Part shown: piece after piece, positions 23,690 through 35,105 of the stretch
Layout of the letters: every line of letters begins with the position of its first letter
Numbering within the stretch: position 1 is the first letter of the stretch
Program-made: the position numbers and the translations under genes
Notes under the pieces: model-generated
Databases searched by the model: none
The model's input: the letters and a program-made list of their open reading frames with translations, nothing else
What the model was told of the DNA's origin: nothing
NCBI GenBank assembly: GCA_022036555.1
Contig: CM039130.1
Location: forward strand, 12,449,285 to 12,513,284
Reading direction: 5' to 3'
Source of the DNA: Microstegium vimineum
Taxonomy: Eukaryota > Streptophyta > Magnoliopsida > Poales > Poaceae
DNA: 64,000 bases

Positions 23690-24648
23690 CGCGTGCTCGT
23701 CCGGTTCTTCTTCATTCTCATTCGGTCGTCAGTACACCGTCACGCCGCCATCGCCGCAGCTCCGCCCTCCTCCGCCGCCGCCATTGCCGTCGGAGAGCCT
23801 CCTCCTCGCAGCGTCGCCGTCACTCCACCACCTCTCCTCGCCACGCCACTGCGCCCCCGCTCTGCACCACTGCCGCGCCGCCGTTCACCTCCTCGCCGCC
23901 GGCGCCCTGCTCTGCTCTCCCACCGCCCTGCCGTGCTCCTGCCAGCCCTAGGGTTTCCCCCTTTGCTTTGCCACAGCCAAGTTCGAGAAGAGCTCCATTC
24001 CCGACCTAGGGTTTGCCCTAACCCTAGGGTTCAGGATTTCGACGTTCGTCCTCGAACGGAATCGTGTTTCGACGCGTTCGCCCTCGACCGTTCATCGTCT
24101 TCGTCCGCGACCGTTTCGTCATCGTCGACTTCACCTCTTGGCTTCTAGGGTATGATTTCGATTTCCGATTTCGCGTTTTGTCGAGTCGTTAATTGAATTA
24201 TGCCCTAGGTTTATTCCTTGAAAAACGAAATTCAATCCAATCCACTAAATTCAATTGCCAATTGTAATTCGCAGCTGGTATATCCCGTTCGGAGAGTGCT
24301 TTGGTACTTGAGATTGCTCTGAATAGTCACGCTCTCTTACCTCAGGTATTTTGTCAGCATTTCATTCTATCACTTATCTAGATGCTTGCTTCCATACGGT
24401 TTCTTATCTCTAGATATCATATATGCTTATGTATACCCTGTCTATTCTATCCAGCAGCAGTCAGTGACAGTTAAACTCGGGGCAAAGCTCGCGAGTAAGG
24501 ATTGAGGCAAAGCCTCACGAGGTTCAGTCCAGTGGCTTGGAGGCCCTCTCTGTCAGTGGTTGCTTGGTTTGATCAGTTGACTCTTGCAGCGATCAGGACA
24601 GTGGATCTTGTGATTGTCAGTGAGCAGTGATACTTCGCTTGTTTCAGT
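23690..24648 (+). promoter_or_regulatory. GC-rich leader and probable intron before ORF3
   Basis: From about 23690 to 24148 the sequence is C- and CCG-rich with AGGGTTT motifs, like a plant 5' leader. The overlapping open frames there look compositional. A plausible intron runs from GTATGATT (24150) to the acceptor TTGTTTCAG (ends 24647). It is T-rich and places the ORF3 ATG two bases after the acceptor. This suggests a spliced subgenomic mRNA. It is inferred only from splice-site consensus. Confidence 0.4.
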
Positions 24649-27282
24649 ATGACTCGCAGTACTCGTGCTCAGGCAGCTGGGTCTGGTGGTGATGCTCCTC
24701 CTCCTCCACGTCCTTCCAGAGACAAGGGCAAGAAGCCAATGGTTGAGAAAGCTAAGAAGAAGAAGCGCAAACTTACAGAGGCTGAGAAAGCTGAGGCAGT
24801 GGCCGATGCAGCGGACCGCGCAAAGCGAGGCGGTCGCCGAGGTACCGTGAGACTCGGCACCCCTCCGCGGGATCTTCCCACTTCTCCTCCAGCTGGGTCA
24901 CATACCGAGGATACTCCACAGGAGCCAGAGCTTGTCACAGAGGCTCTTGGGACACCGTTGGCACCTTCTTCCTGGGGGCGCTCCACCCGCTCCCAGTCTG
25001 CTCAGTCACCGCAGTCAGCGGCTCCCACAGCAGCTTCAGCTTCAGTTCACCTTGACCTGAGGAACCTTACAGCGAAGCAAGTGAAGAAGCTCAGGTTCGT
25101 TGCTTTAGAGAAGTGGTGTCCGGATCAGAGAGACCCCAGAGCTTCACCTGGCTGGCATACACCTCTCATGGAGGATTTCTATCGAGCAGCTCAGTTGACC
25201 AGTATTCAGATACGACCGCACAGGGTTTGCTCCTTAGAGAGCATTGTTGAGCTAGCAGGTGAGGAGATCCGTCCATATCTGACTTACCAGCCGGGACTCG
25301 CCGATCTGTTCGGGCGTTCTGGTAACTACATCGAGCGGTGGGTCAGAGAGTTCTATGCATCAGTTTGGGTAGATCCGGAGCACAAGTTTGTGCAGTACAC
25401 CTTCCGAGGCGAGAGATACAGGTTGTACTTGACCAGACTCAGAGAGATCTTTCTCTTCAGACAGGAGGGTGGTGAGTTTGACCTACACTACGAGTGTTAC
25501 CGAGGAGCCTCAGTGCCTCGCCGAGCTCGCGGAGGCCGTACTTTGTCAGTTCAGGAGGTGGCTCCTCTATTCAAGCCCCCTTTCTCAGAGGGCTCCAGGC
25601 GCACTCCAGCTGAGCTCAGGCCTACCGTTCATAGATTGAACGAGGTGCTCCGTCGTACTCTGCTACCTCGCACAGGGTACAAGGAAGGATTGACCAACAT
25701 GCAGCAGCTTCTCCTTCAGACTCTGGTATCTCAGACACCATTCGACATTGCAGACTTTCTAGTGTCAGAGATAGAGGATGTGATAGCAGATGGCATGAGG
25801 GCCCGACGACAGTTTCCCTATGCACACTGGATTTCTTCGATGCTTGCTATTGAGCTAGAGGGAGCACACCCTGGACTCCGTGCTCTTTTGGATCAGGCGC
25901 CTACTTCTTTCCCTGAGTACAGAGTCCTAGGGTCATTCGATAGCCGGTTTGGAAACCGGGTTCTCCGACTTGTCAGAGAGAGGACAGCACCAGCTGACAG
26001 GGAAGATGTTGATGCTCAGGATGAGGCCATTCGGAGTGTTGAGCAGCAGGAGCTCCATGGTCTAGATACAGGAGCGGATGTCACTCCAGAGGATACATCA
26101 GATAGCTCAGATGCAGACTTCCAGCCGGTTCCACAGATGCCCCCAAGGGCGCAAGACTCTGAGGCTGGCGGTTCTGCCTCTGCCACAGAGACGATGATGC
26201 TCAAGATCCTTGACAGAATGAATGAGCAGCAGAGTTCTCTAGTCACTGCAGTCACTCAGATACAGCAGCGCCAGGATGAGATGCAGCGACAGTCAGAGGA
26301 GCGCCACTTTGAGATGCAGCGCCAGATGCTTGCTATGCAGCTAGAGTCTCAGCGTCTTCAGTTACAGTCCCAGCAGCTGCAGCAGCAGAACATGGCATTC
26401 ATGGCTCACGTGATGAAGTGGACTGGTGCTCCTCCACTAGAGTTCCCTGCAGCTCCTCAGATTCAGATGATGAGCACTTCCCAGCCCTCTCAGTCAGTTG
26501 GGCAGCCTGGAGGGCCTCAGTTCTCAGTGGGACCCTCAGTTGGCCCCTCAGTGGCCCCTGTCAGCTCAGCCGGTCAGACAGTCACTCCCACCCCAGCCGT
26601 ACAGTCCAGTGGACTTCAGGGTGCTGGACTGACCACTCCGTTCCAGTCACCGGCGACTCAGGTGACTCAGTGGTTGGACAGTTTTGGACCTACTCAGCAG
26701 TTCACCCCGCTTACTACAGGTTTCACTCCTCTTACCGCTACACTAGGTGCTACTGCTAGAGATCTGTCAGCCTCTTTCAGTGATATCACAGGTCAGCCGT
26801 CCCCCACTGGTCCCCAGATTGCAGCAGAGGTCGAGGCCGCGCTTGTCGCTCCCACAGCTGATCAGCACCGCTCTTCAGTAGCTTCCTCAGAGGCTACCCA
26901 TGACAGTCGGGCTCCAGCCGTTTCTACCCCTCCGACAGCTGCAGTCGCTACCGATGCTACGGTTGTCTCCTCTACTCCAGTCCAGCCTCAGCCGTCTCCG
27001 GTTCTTCAGACTCCAGACGAGTCAGTGCCTGAGGCACCACCGGTCACCGCAGCTCCAGAGGCTCCAGCAGAGACACCAGCACTGGTTACCGCTCCTACTT
27101 CTTCTCCAGCTACTGCTCCCGAGTCGTCGACCGCAGCAGACCTGTCAGCTTCCGACCCCCAGACCGCTTCACTACCAGCTACGGACACTCAGGGGGAGGA
27201 TTCAGATGATGAGACATATCTGGCAGCTTTCAGGGTCCTCGACCGCTCCACGGCTGCTTCCACTCCACCTCCAGATGCTTAG
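24649..27282 (+). CDS. Sirevirus third ORF (877 aa), env-position protein with Athila-ORF1-like domain
   Basis: Intact frame from ATG just after a splice-like acceptor. Layout: basic N-terminus with a nuclear-signal-like KKKKRK at about 36-41; a helical domain at about 145-440 (landmarks VKKLRFVALEKW, WVREFYASVWVDPEHKF, YRLYLTRLREIF, LPRTGYKEGL); a Gln-rich coiled coil at about 515-595 (MLKILDRMNEQQ onward); then a long Pro/Ser/Thr/Gln-rich tail. I see no signal peptide and no membrane segment, which argues against a real envelope protein although it sits where env-like ORFs sit in Sireviruses. The central domain, the Q-rich coil and the Pro-rich tail follow the same order as in the E3 ORF (8062-9367), so it may belong to the Athila ORF1-like group. 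Function unknown; a nucleic-acid or particle-associated accessory protein is a guess. The lack of damage contrasts with the broken pol. Confidence 0.75.
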   Translation: MTRSTRAQAAGSGGDAPPPPRPSRDKGKKPMVEKAKKKKRKLTEAEKAEAVADAADRAKRGGRRGTVRLGTPPRDLPTSPPAGSHTEDTPQEPELVTEALGTPLAPSSWGRSTRSQSAQSPQSAAPTAASASVHLDLRNLTAKQVKKLRFVALEKWCPDQRDPRASPGWHTPLMEDFYRAAQLTSIQIRPHRVCSLESIVELAGEEIRPYLTYQPGLADLFGRSGNYIERWVREFYASVWVDPEHKFVQYTFRGERYRLYLTRLREIFLFRQEGGEFDLHYECYRGASVPRRARGGRTLSVQEVAPLFKPPFSEGSRRTPAELRPTVHRLNEVLRRTLLPRTGYKEGLTNMQQLLLQTLVSQTPFDIADFLVSEIEDVIADGMRARRQFPYAHWISSMLAIELEGAHPGLRALLDQAPTSFPEYRVLGSFDSRFGNRVLRLVRERTAPADREDVDAQDEAIRSVEQQELHGLDTGADVTPEDTSDSSDADFQPVPQMPPRAQDSEAGGSASATETMMLKILDRMNEQQSSLVTAVTQIQQRQDEMQRQSEERHFEMQRQMLAMQLESQRLQLQSQQLQQQNMAFMAHVMKWTGAPPLEFPAAPQIQMMSTSQPSQSVGQPGGPQFSVGPSVGPSVAPVSSAGQTVTPTPAVQSSGLQGAGLTTPFQSPATQVTQWLDSFGPTQQFTPLTTGFTPLTATLGATARDLSASFSDITGQPSPTGPQIAAEVEAALVAPTADQHRSSVASSEATHDSRAPAVSTPPTAAVATDATVVSSTPVQPQPSPVLQTPDESVPEAPPVTAAPEAPAETPALVTAPTSSPATAPESSTAADLSASDPQTASLPATDTQGEDSDDETYLAAFRVLDRSTAASTPPPDA

Positions 27283-27300
27283 TTTAGGTGTTTCGACGCC

Positions 27301-27744
27301 AAAGGGGGAGAGGGAGAATCGAGTAGATGGGCTAGCTTTAGGGGGAGCTAGTAGGACTCGTTCTTTTGTTGTGTACAAACTCTATTGCATCATGCATCAC
27401 GTTTACCGTCTTATTGCATTGTATGATATGTGTGATGTTTGAGACTTGTTGGTTGTGTGACATGTGTGGACTTTCCTATTTATATATCATGTCGCTTGGT
27501 TATGTTATTGCTTCAGCGCTAATCTTTGATCTTTTGGCTATAACATATCCTTTTTGAAATCAAGTACTATATTCATTTCATATCTATTGTGCTTGACATG
27601 GCTTGAATGGTTAGGCATGTACTTGTCTTTCTTATTACTAACCCATGCCTATCTCATGTCAAGTCATGTTTTTCTCTTATCAAAATTCACTCATTATTCT
27701 CTACTCGAGCTTGTATTGTCGCCAATCACCTAAAAGGGGGAGAT
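27301..27744 (+). promoter_or_regulatory. Repeated polypurine tracts before the 3' LTR
   Basis: AAAGGGGGAGAGGGAG (27301-27316), AGGGGGAGC (27340-27348) and AAAAGGGGGAGAT (27732-27744). The last one abuts the 3' LTR and is the plus-strand primer. Multiple tracts are typical of Sireviruses. Confidence 0.8.
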
Positions 27745-29423
27745 TGTAGAATCATGGACCCTTGTGTTTAGGCGATTAACGACAATACTAGATCACCTTG
27801 ACTAACGTGTGTTTTGCAGAGACAAAGTCATATATGTTAGGTCATGAGTGATGTATTTTGAATGGGCTTAATGGACTTTCATGCCCCCAAGATGGAAATC
27901 GTTTCGGTTGCAAAGGATGGAGATACTCGACGAAGACTAGGCTAGTTCTTAGTGCCATAAGGTTGAGAAGGGCACTAAGTATAGCTAGGGCTTTTGTTTT
28001 TCCTTTGACCGTACTATAAAGGGGGGTATGAGGTTAGTAGCTTGACCTAGGAGAGTTTAGGAAAGTGGGTATATGCACACTTGTCACAACTAGTCCTAGA
28101 GACCTTGCTTTCAGCCCTTGATAAACCCTAGAAGTGGTAGGAGCAAAATCCCTTGAGAAACCTTAGCGAAAACGGTTGATAGAGAGGGAGAAAGAGGCTC
28201 CGGACCACTCTGCTAAGTAGGCACCGGACCAAGGAGAGTAGTCCGGTGGTCCCTGACTTAGGCAGATTTTTAGCTCCAGGAGCTCCGGACCACCTGTCTG
28301 GACAGCACCGGACCATAGGAGAGTGGTCCGGTGCCTTGGTTCAGAGAGTCAGAAGGCTCCGGACTAGTCCGACGGTGTGTCCGACGGCTAGTCCGACGCC
28401 TCAAGACAGGAAGTTTGGTCTATGCAGAGAGCACCCTGGCTCCGGACCAAAGCGTCGGACCAGGGCACCGGACCAAGGAGAGTGGTCCGGTGGTGTGTAA
28501 AAAGAGAGATCAGTTTTCACTCAGAGAGCACCGAGGCTCCGGACCAGAGCGTCGGACCAGTGCGTCGGACCAAGCAGAGTAGTCCGACGGTGGCTGAGTT
28601 TGAAACGTGAGTGAGCTCCGGACCAGTGTGCATGGTCCGGTGGTGTGAACTCCGGACTAGTCCGGTGGCTACGCAGAAAGAAGAAAAAGTAAAAAACGGC
28701 TAGTTTTGGAGGTGGGGACTATTTATAGTTGCCCCCTTGGACCTTAGAGGGCTTCTTGGCCATTGTTTCAGCCTGTGACACCTTGAGAAATCTTTTGGAG
28801 AGCCAAGAGTCTAGTGAGGGAAAGATTAGAGAGAATTCATCTTGCTCTTCCCTCCTAGAGTGATTAGGAGTGACTTGTGTGCATCCATCCACCTTCCTAG
28901 CCTTGAGTGGGTCAAGTGAAGGTCTTGTGCTTGTTACTCTTGGTGTTCGACAGCACCTAGACGGTTTGGTGGTGTTCGGAGGAAGTGACCGCCGGGAGAT
29001 TGTTGGCGGCTCTTCTCCAAGCTCTTGTGATCGGTTGTGGGCGATTCACCGAGCCGGAGTGGCGAAGAATCAGCCCGTAGAGAGCACTCTACCCTTGCGC
29101 GGGTAGAGGGGGAGCGATACCTTGCGAGGTGCTCCAACGAGGACTAGGGGGGTGTGTCGACACCTCGATACCTCGGGAAAAAATCGCTGTGTCCATGAGA
29201 TTCTCTTTTCCCTAGCTCTTTACATTTCCGTCTTGTTTTTACATTTCCTACTAGAATTGCTTAGGTTGTCTTTAATTCCTATGAACTGCTACCGCTTTCT
29301 AGTTAGGACACACGGACGGTAGGCACTAGGGGGTGATTGGCATTTGATAGTTTTTTTTTATTTGCTTTAGAAATTTAAAACAAGCCCAATTCACCCCCCC
29401 TCTTGGGCATCTTGATCCTTTCA
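27745..29423 (+). repeat. Sirevirus 3' LTR
   Basis: Same length (1,679 bp) and, by eye, same sequence as 15498-17176. It ends GATCCTTTCA before the target duplication ATATA. Confidence 0.95.
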
Positions 29424-30305
29424 ATATATATATATTCTCATATGCTTATCTCAGAAAAGAAGGAAAACTACTCATCGTGTAGCTTTTCAAAGTTGGAACG
29501 CTAGTATGTTTAGTTGGGAGAATTTCATCTGGTTCTTGGTTCTTGCCAATCCTATGAGCTATAGCCATCGAAGGACAATAAACTTTTCTTGTGAATAAAA
29601 TCTATAGTACTACCTTGTTGTCATCAGTGTAGCATCAATTCTACATGTGTGTACTAAGCCAGATTAACTTTTTAACATCCTCGCAAAAAGAATTTTGCAA
29701 TACATATATATCTTAATTAAAAAAAAGCTGGTGAGATTTCATCTTGTTTCAATGTTTATACTTAATTTGACCTTCCGTGGCATCAAAATCTTCCTTGCTA
29801 TATTACTAAATTTATGTTCTATCCTAGTTTTACTTGCAACATACATGGGTTATAGTCGTTCAATTTGTAGGATAGTGTATATATACCAAGCATGTTAGGT
29901 GCATGTATATATTACTTTATTTTGATACAAACCAGGACAGGATAGCTGCCAATTATATTAAATAGTGGAAAACTAACTTAAACTAAAGAACAACAAGAAC
30001 AGAAGATCAAGTGAAAATGATATCCACCAAGCATGGATCCGATCGTACACGCACGTAACGATGAGACACATGTACAGCAATCAAAGTATATGTACCACTT
30101 CGCCACCACTGCCCCTTGAGCAAACGAGTCGTTGCATATATACAAGAATAGAATCAATAAATAAATATGGGATTCCACAAGAAAGATACATTTTTGAAAA
30201 TATAAAACTCAAAACAAAAGTGATTCCACTGTGAGCCCTACCTACCATGCATATGCAGAGCTTGTTGCAATGTGGCGCCCAACAAGCCACACCTTTAGCT
30301 GCATG
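29424..30305. other. AT-rich intergenic DNA
   Basis: I see no gene or element boundary here except the target duplications of the Sirevirus (left) and CACTA-B (ATG at 30303-30305, right). Short open frames have no recognisable domain. Confidence 0.5.
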
Positions 30306-30856
30306 CACTACTGAAAACTCGAATAGCCCTGATCAATTTTTCTGTGTGTTTTTCTTGATACATACAGAAAAATTAGGATTTAATCTATCGGCCCTAAAAA
30401 CCGACAGAAAAATACGCATACCGACAGAATAATTAGATTTTTTTGAGAGTGATAATACTCACGGAAAAATGCTATTATTCTGTCGGTTCTTTATTGACAC
30501 ACAGAAAAATAACGCACACGCACAGAAAAAATATTATTATTCTGACGGTTTTTCGGAAACACACAGATTAAAATTACACACGCACAGAAAAATTCATGGA
30601 CCGAAAGGATTTGGCGTTCGCGCTTCTCTTGTGGTTTTCCCGCTCTGTATTTTGGCATTCGCGCGTTGCAAAGAAAAGAAAATACATTAATTAATAAAAA
30701 AAAAATGCTAACCAGCCGCTGCCCCCAACACCCTCGCACGCTAGCCAATCCAATCTGAGTCACGCACACACGCACGCCAGCCGCAACAGCACCCACGCAC
30801 TCCCGCCGCCGCCACAGCACCCACGCAAGCGCCGGCCGCCGCAGCAGCATCCACCG

Positions 30857-30930
30857 ACGCACGGCCACCGCAGCTGCACCCACGCACGGCCACCGCAGCT
30901 GCACCCACGCACGGCCACCGCAGCAGCTCC
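30857..30930 (+). repeat. 25-bp minisatellite, about 3 copies
   Basis: Unit ACGCACGGCCACCGCAGCTG plus CACCC, repeated in tandem within the GC-rich leader of CACTA-B. It explains the long spurious open frames on both strands here. Confidence 0.75.
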
Positions 30931-31770
30931 GCCGGCGGCCATCGAACCATGCCTGCCGTCGCAACTAGGTCGACTGCCTCTAGATCCGCGCTCCCCTAAG
31001 CTCCCCACCGGCCCTCGCTCCGGATTCGGCGCCCTCCACCTTCGTAGCCGGCGATGGGCGCTGGCCCCTGACCGCTGGGCATCGGGTGTCGGCCGCTGAC
31101 CGCCGCTGCCCCAGGGCGCGTCTCCAGGCCCTCCTCCGGCCGTACCGGGGGCGGAACCTTCCCCTTCGGTGCTCGTCGGCGCGACGACCCTCCTCTCCCT
31201 ATCGGTCTCCTCCGCCACTGCTCTTCCATTGCAGTCTGCTTTACTCCAGATCTGGCCACCGGTGCAGTCTGCTTCAGTCAAGGTACACTTCTTTCTTCAC
31301 TAAATCTATTTAGTGTATGAGATGTCGGTTTATTTGAGTGTCTATATGTATGTATAAGTAAAGCATTTTTCCTTGTCTATAAAGAGTATCTATGAGACAT
31401 GTACTGGTTCAGTTCCTATAGGTAGCATATCAGCCATTATAGCCTCACTAATAGCATGAAAAATTTGTACTGGAAATTCTAATCTCATGTCCCTGATGTA
31501 CTGCAGTGAAGATTTTGGGCTAAGTAAGGATTAAAAGTTCCTATTGGAGGTTCTGTGTGTTTTCAAGAGAGTAAATAGTTTGTTGAGTACTTGTGATTCA
31601 GCCTCAAGGTACACTTTCTTCGTTGGTTTTATTTGTTGTACGGTAATGTTGCTATTGTACATTTTGTCTGTGTGCCCGTCTGAGTTTGGAATGTTTGTCC
31701 TTGCGCCAAAATAATTGAGCTTCATTTATTATGATATTAATATATTAATATTTGAAACAGAACTAGTTAA

Positions 31771-31968
31771 TATGTCAAATCGAACATGGATGTATAATGG
31801 TTGGCAACGTGGCAAAGCTCCCTCAAATGAATGGATTGATGGAACCACAGAATTCTTGAATAATGCATTTTCAATTCCTGGTGTAGCTGAAAATGATACC
31901 ATTAAGTGTCCTTGTGGACAATGTTGCATAGCTATTACAGTGAGGAAGTGGCCTTATGTTGGTTTGTA
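31771..31968 (+). pseudogene. CACTA-B TNP2 transposase, N-terminal remnant
   Basis: Starts MSNRTWMYNGW and includes an IKCPCGQC cysteine cluster, the layout of the transposase-associated domain at the start of TNP2 proteins. The frame stops after 65 codons and the catalytic region is absent. The upstream GC-rich block could be its leader, with a possible splice donor at AAGGTACAC (about 31279). Confidence 0.65.
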
Positions 31969-32903
31969 ATGTTTCAACCTTGAAAACCAGCAGTTTGAAC
32001 ACTTTAAACCTTGTCCAATTCATGGTACCATATTCAAATGACTTTACATCAAATTTAGAGGCTTTGATAAAAAGTGATATATTGTTAGGAGATAATTCCA
32101 CTTACTAATGTAACTTTGTGCACATTTAGGCCACTGGTTCTTCTCATGCTGCCTCGGAATCTGCTAACAATGCTAATGGTATTGGCCACATCAATGAGGA
32201 CCATGCTGCAAACGGTGCCAACAATCAAGGTTCTGACAACAATGGAGATCATGCATTGATGTGATGGTGGTGTTTAGTTGCAAACCATGGATGTGGTGGT
32301 CAGGGGCCTGGTGGTGGTGCCCTTCTTTTGTAGTGTTGTGCTTTTGCACATTTAACTAGTAGGAGACTCTAATCTTTAGCTTTGGTTTTACCTAGACTAG
32401 ATGATGCATCCTGATATTTTAGTCATCTTGGCTGAAACTTGAAGTGTTGGGATGAGATAGTAATGCTTTTGAATGTATTGATGCCGGAACATTTGGACAT
32501 CATTTATGTATCTATAAATGTATTGAACATTTGGACACCATATATGTATGTTGTTTATTATATCCCATGAAATGAAATTACTGTATGGATAATATATATT
32601 TAATATATTGTTGCTACTATTAAAAATACATTATTTTTCTGTGTGTTTATTTCTTTTTTTTCTGTGTGGATACACACATAGAAAAATTAATTTTAATCTG
32701 GGGAACATAATTTTTCTGTGTGTGTAATACCGACGGAAAAACTATTTCTGACGGTGAACCGACAGAAAATATTAATTTTTCTGTCATTCTAATTCTGTGT
32801 GTTATTTTCTGATGGTACACCGTCAGAAAAATATTTTTCTGTGGGTATACGTATTTTTCTGTGGGTTTTTATACACGCAGACCTATTCGAGTTTCCAGTA
32901 GTG

Positions 32904-34663
32904 ATGCCTTGCTCTGATCTTCACGTAGTACATCCTGTTGTGGTTTTGGAATCTAAGAAAGATATATAAAGGCATTGATGCAAATGAAAAGATAAAAGAA
33001 TACAATGCAAGTAGCTAGCTAGAGGCATCTCTCTAGTCTCCCTCATCACTGTTACCTCACTGGCCAGGCCAGTGCGTATATGTACAGTGCATTTATGTGA
33101 TGCCGCGATCCGAAACCGATTGCATATATGCATGCAATCTACAATACATTATATAATATATATCCCATGCATGAATATATTTATATGGCATCTTTATATC
33201 GGATCCATCTGTCACTACTAGATCTCTCTACTCTAAGTTGTACTAGTTGCATACCTCATCACTTTCTCTGGATGGCTTTCAACCAGTTGATCAATGAACC
33301 AGTGGTCCAAATCCATTCTTAGCGAAAGTAAAGTACGTAGTAGTCCCACCCCCCTTTTCTTTCTCCAAATGGCACCGTCGTTATTACATTCTTTTTGCTA
33401 AATATTCATAAAATCACACTTTTATTTGACAAAGATTCTATTTATTTTAAATTAAGACTTGTGAAAATGGGTTATACAATTCGATGATTCATAGCTAGTG
33501 GGTACATATAATCATTACCATCTGCTGGCTCAACATAACACAAAGACCATGCCACTGAACTTTACTTCCATTTGAGGGAAGTACTTTAAAACAATGTGAT
33601 TAGAGAACCAAACAAGAGAATAAAGACTCCCATTAATTAACTTTTCATGGTTTCTAAAGGAATAATTAATTAAATTGTAAATTTCTAGACAGCAGTATTA
33701 TCCTTTATTCTTTATTATACACTTTCTTAATTTGTTTTAGTTCGCTTTGATATGCATGATAAATGATTTTTATATTCACATAAATGTGCATGACATGACA
33801 CCATGCATATCAAATTAGTCGGACCCTCTAGTCATAATGGAAAGTTCTGTTGCTCTTAGCAAAAAAGTTATGGTGCACAAGTATTAAGATAGTTGGAGAT
33901 TTATATCTCCATAATGCAACACATGATGGCAAACAACAACATAAGAACCTAGTTTTCTTAATTAACTCTACCAACATTACTTTTTTTTTTGAAAAAAACT
34001 AATGTGCCAAATCTTACTATTACTAATTGGAGCATCCATGCATGTTAATTAGTCAACATGATATGTGCGGAAAGGGAGAAAAGCACTAGAACTTCTTACA
34101 AAAAATTGCCATCAATTACATAAATTCTAATCAACATTGACAATCATGTATTTTGGATCTAATTTGTTTATTAACTTGTCACTTATGCAATTATGAATTT
34201 GTATTTAAATTATCTACTTCTAGAATTATCAAAGATATGTAAAGCAACCCTCGAAAATATATCAAGGCTCTTATTTTGTTCATGGGTGTTGGGAACATGC
34301 CAAGACAAGGTTCATCCTTCTTCCTTTTCCCTTATTACGGAAACACCTCATTGTTGACTGTGCCATGGAGGGCGAACAACAAAAACGTTACCGGTGAAGA
34401 TGCCCACCTAGCAGCCCAACCTCCTCCACCCTGCTCTCAACAAACCAATCTACTCAAATCATACGCCCTATCCCTCCCTACTCTATGCGTACCTCCTAAG
34501 GCCTTCTAAGTCATGGGACACAATGATTGATCCCAAAACCCAAAATACTAATAACCCACTGCCCCACTAGTGTTGACCTCAACCACGGCTAGTAGAAAGC
34601 AGTGACCTTGCAGCCTCTCCCTACATCTCCCACTCTTTCTAGTGTGCACTCACACCATCTCCT
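32904..34663. other. AT-rich intergenic DNA
   Basis: No gene, LTR or terminal repeat pair recognised. Open frames are short and compositional. Confidence 0.45.
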
Positions 34664-35105
34664 CACTACTAGAATCATGAATTACCTTGAGCATCAAAAA
34701 TCACCAAGGAAATAATCCTTGGCTATTAGCCGTCAAGCAAATTTCATCAAGAATAGAAGATAAGGGAAATTGATTTCCTTGTCAATTTTTGGCAATGAAG
34801 GATGATTTCTTTGGAGATCGGCTACCAAGGAAACTACAACTTGCCAAAGCACCAAGAAAATGTTTCAACCTTCAAGTAAATTACTTTCTTTGTGGGTCAA
34901 CAACCTCTAAGAAATTTATCTAGATTGCAAAGGTAATAGCTATTTCCTTGGCTACCCTTGACCACCATGAAAATTGTGGTTTTCCTTGACTGCCATTGAC
35001 AACCAACGTAATTGTGAGTTTCTGGGAGGCTGGCCATCAAGAAAATTCTTACATATAAAAAAAATTGCTTGCCATAATCAACAAATTTCATGATTTTAGT
35101 CACTG
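34664..35105 (+). mobile_element. Possible degraded CACTA-type miniature element
   Basis: Left end CACTACTAGAATCATGAATT. Near 35090-35104 a degraded complement (AATTTCATGATTTTAGTCACT) could be the right end. Between them are many copies of CCAAGGAAA / TTTCCTTGG in both orientations, like a subterminal array. The right boundary and target duplication are unclear. Confidence 0.4.

Larger units (their letters stand above)
15498..29423 (+). mobile_element. Complete Ty1/copia element, Sirevirus type (13,926 bp)
   Basis: Two 1,679-bp LTRs (15498-17176 and 27745-29423) flank gag, pol and a third ORF. Target duplication ATATA lies at 15493-15497 and 29424-29428. A tRNA-iMet-type primer site follows the 5' LTR, and several AAAGGGGGAG-like purine tracts precede the 3' LTR. 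Large size, an extra ORF between pol and the 3' LTR, repeated purine tracts and CCGGAC palindromes are the marks of Sireviruses. The LTRs look identical by eye, so the insertion is recent, yet pol carries disabling lesions. Confidence 0.92.
30306..32903 (+). mobile_element. CACTA-B: 2,598-bp deletion-derivative CACTA element
   Basis: Left end CACTACTGAAAACTCGAAT and right end ATTCGAGTTTCCAGTAGTG are inverted repeats with one mismatch over 21 bp. The 3-bp target duplication ATG lies at 30303-30305 and 32904-32906. Subterminal zones (30306-30620 and 32620-32903) carry many copies of TTTTTCTGTGTG and CGACAGAAAAAT in both orientations. Inside are a GC-rich leader (30720-31310), a TNP2 N-terminal remnant (31771-31968) and a short Asn/Gly-rich stretch (32130-32260). 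It is too short to encode a full transposase. Confidence 0.88.

Noticed and set aside
23578..24148. Open frames of 143 and 164 codons before ORF3
   Set aside because: Low-complexity CCG-rich leader sequence with different products in each frame and no domain. Treated as untranslated leader.
24649..27282. Third Sirevirus ORF as a true envelope glycoprotein
   Set aside because: No signal peptide, no hydrophobic membrane segment and no cysteine-rich ectodomain visible; composition is that of a soluble coiled-coil protein.
30491..31281. Long minus-strand frames in CACTA-B
   Set aside because: Product of the 25-bp minisatellite and GC-rich leader; no domain.
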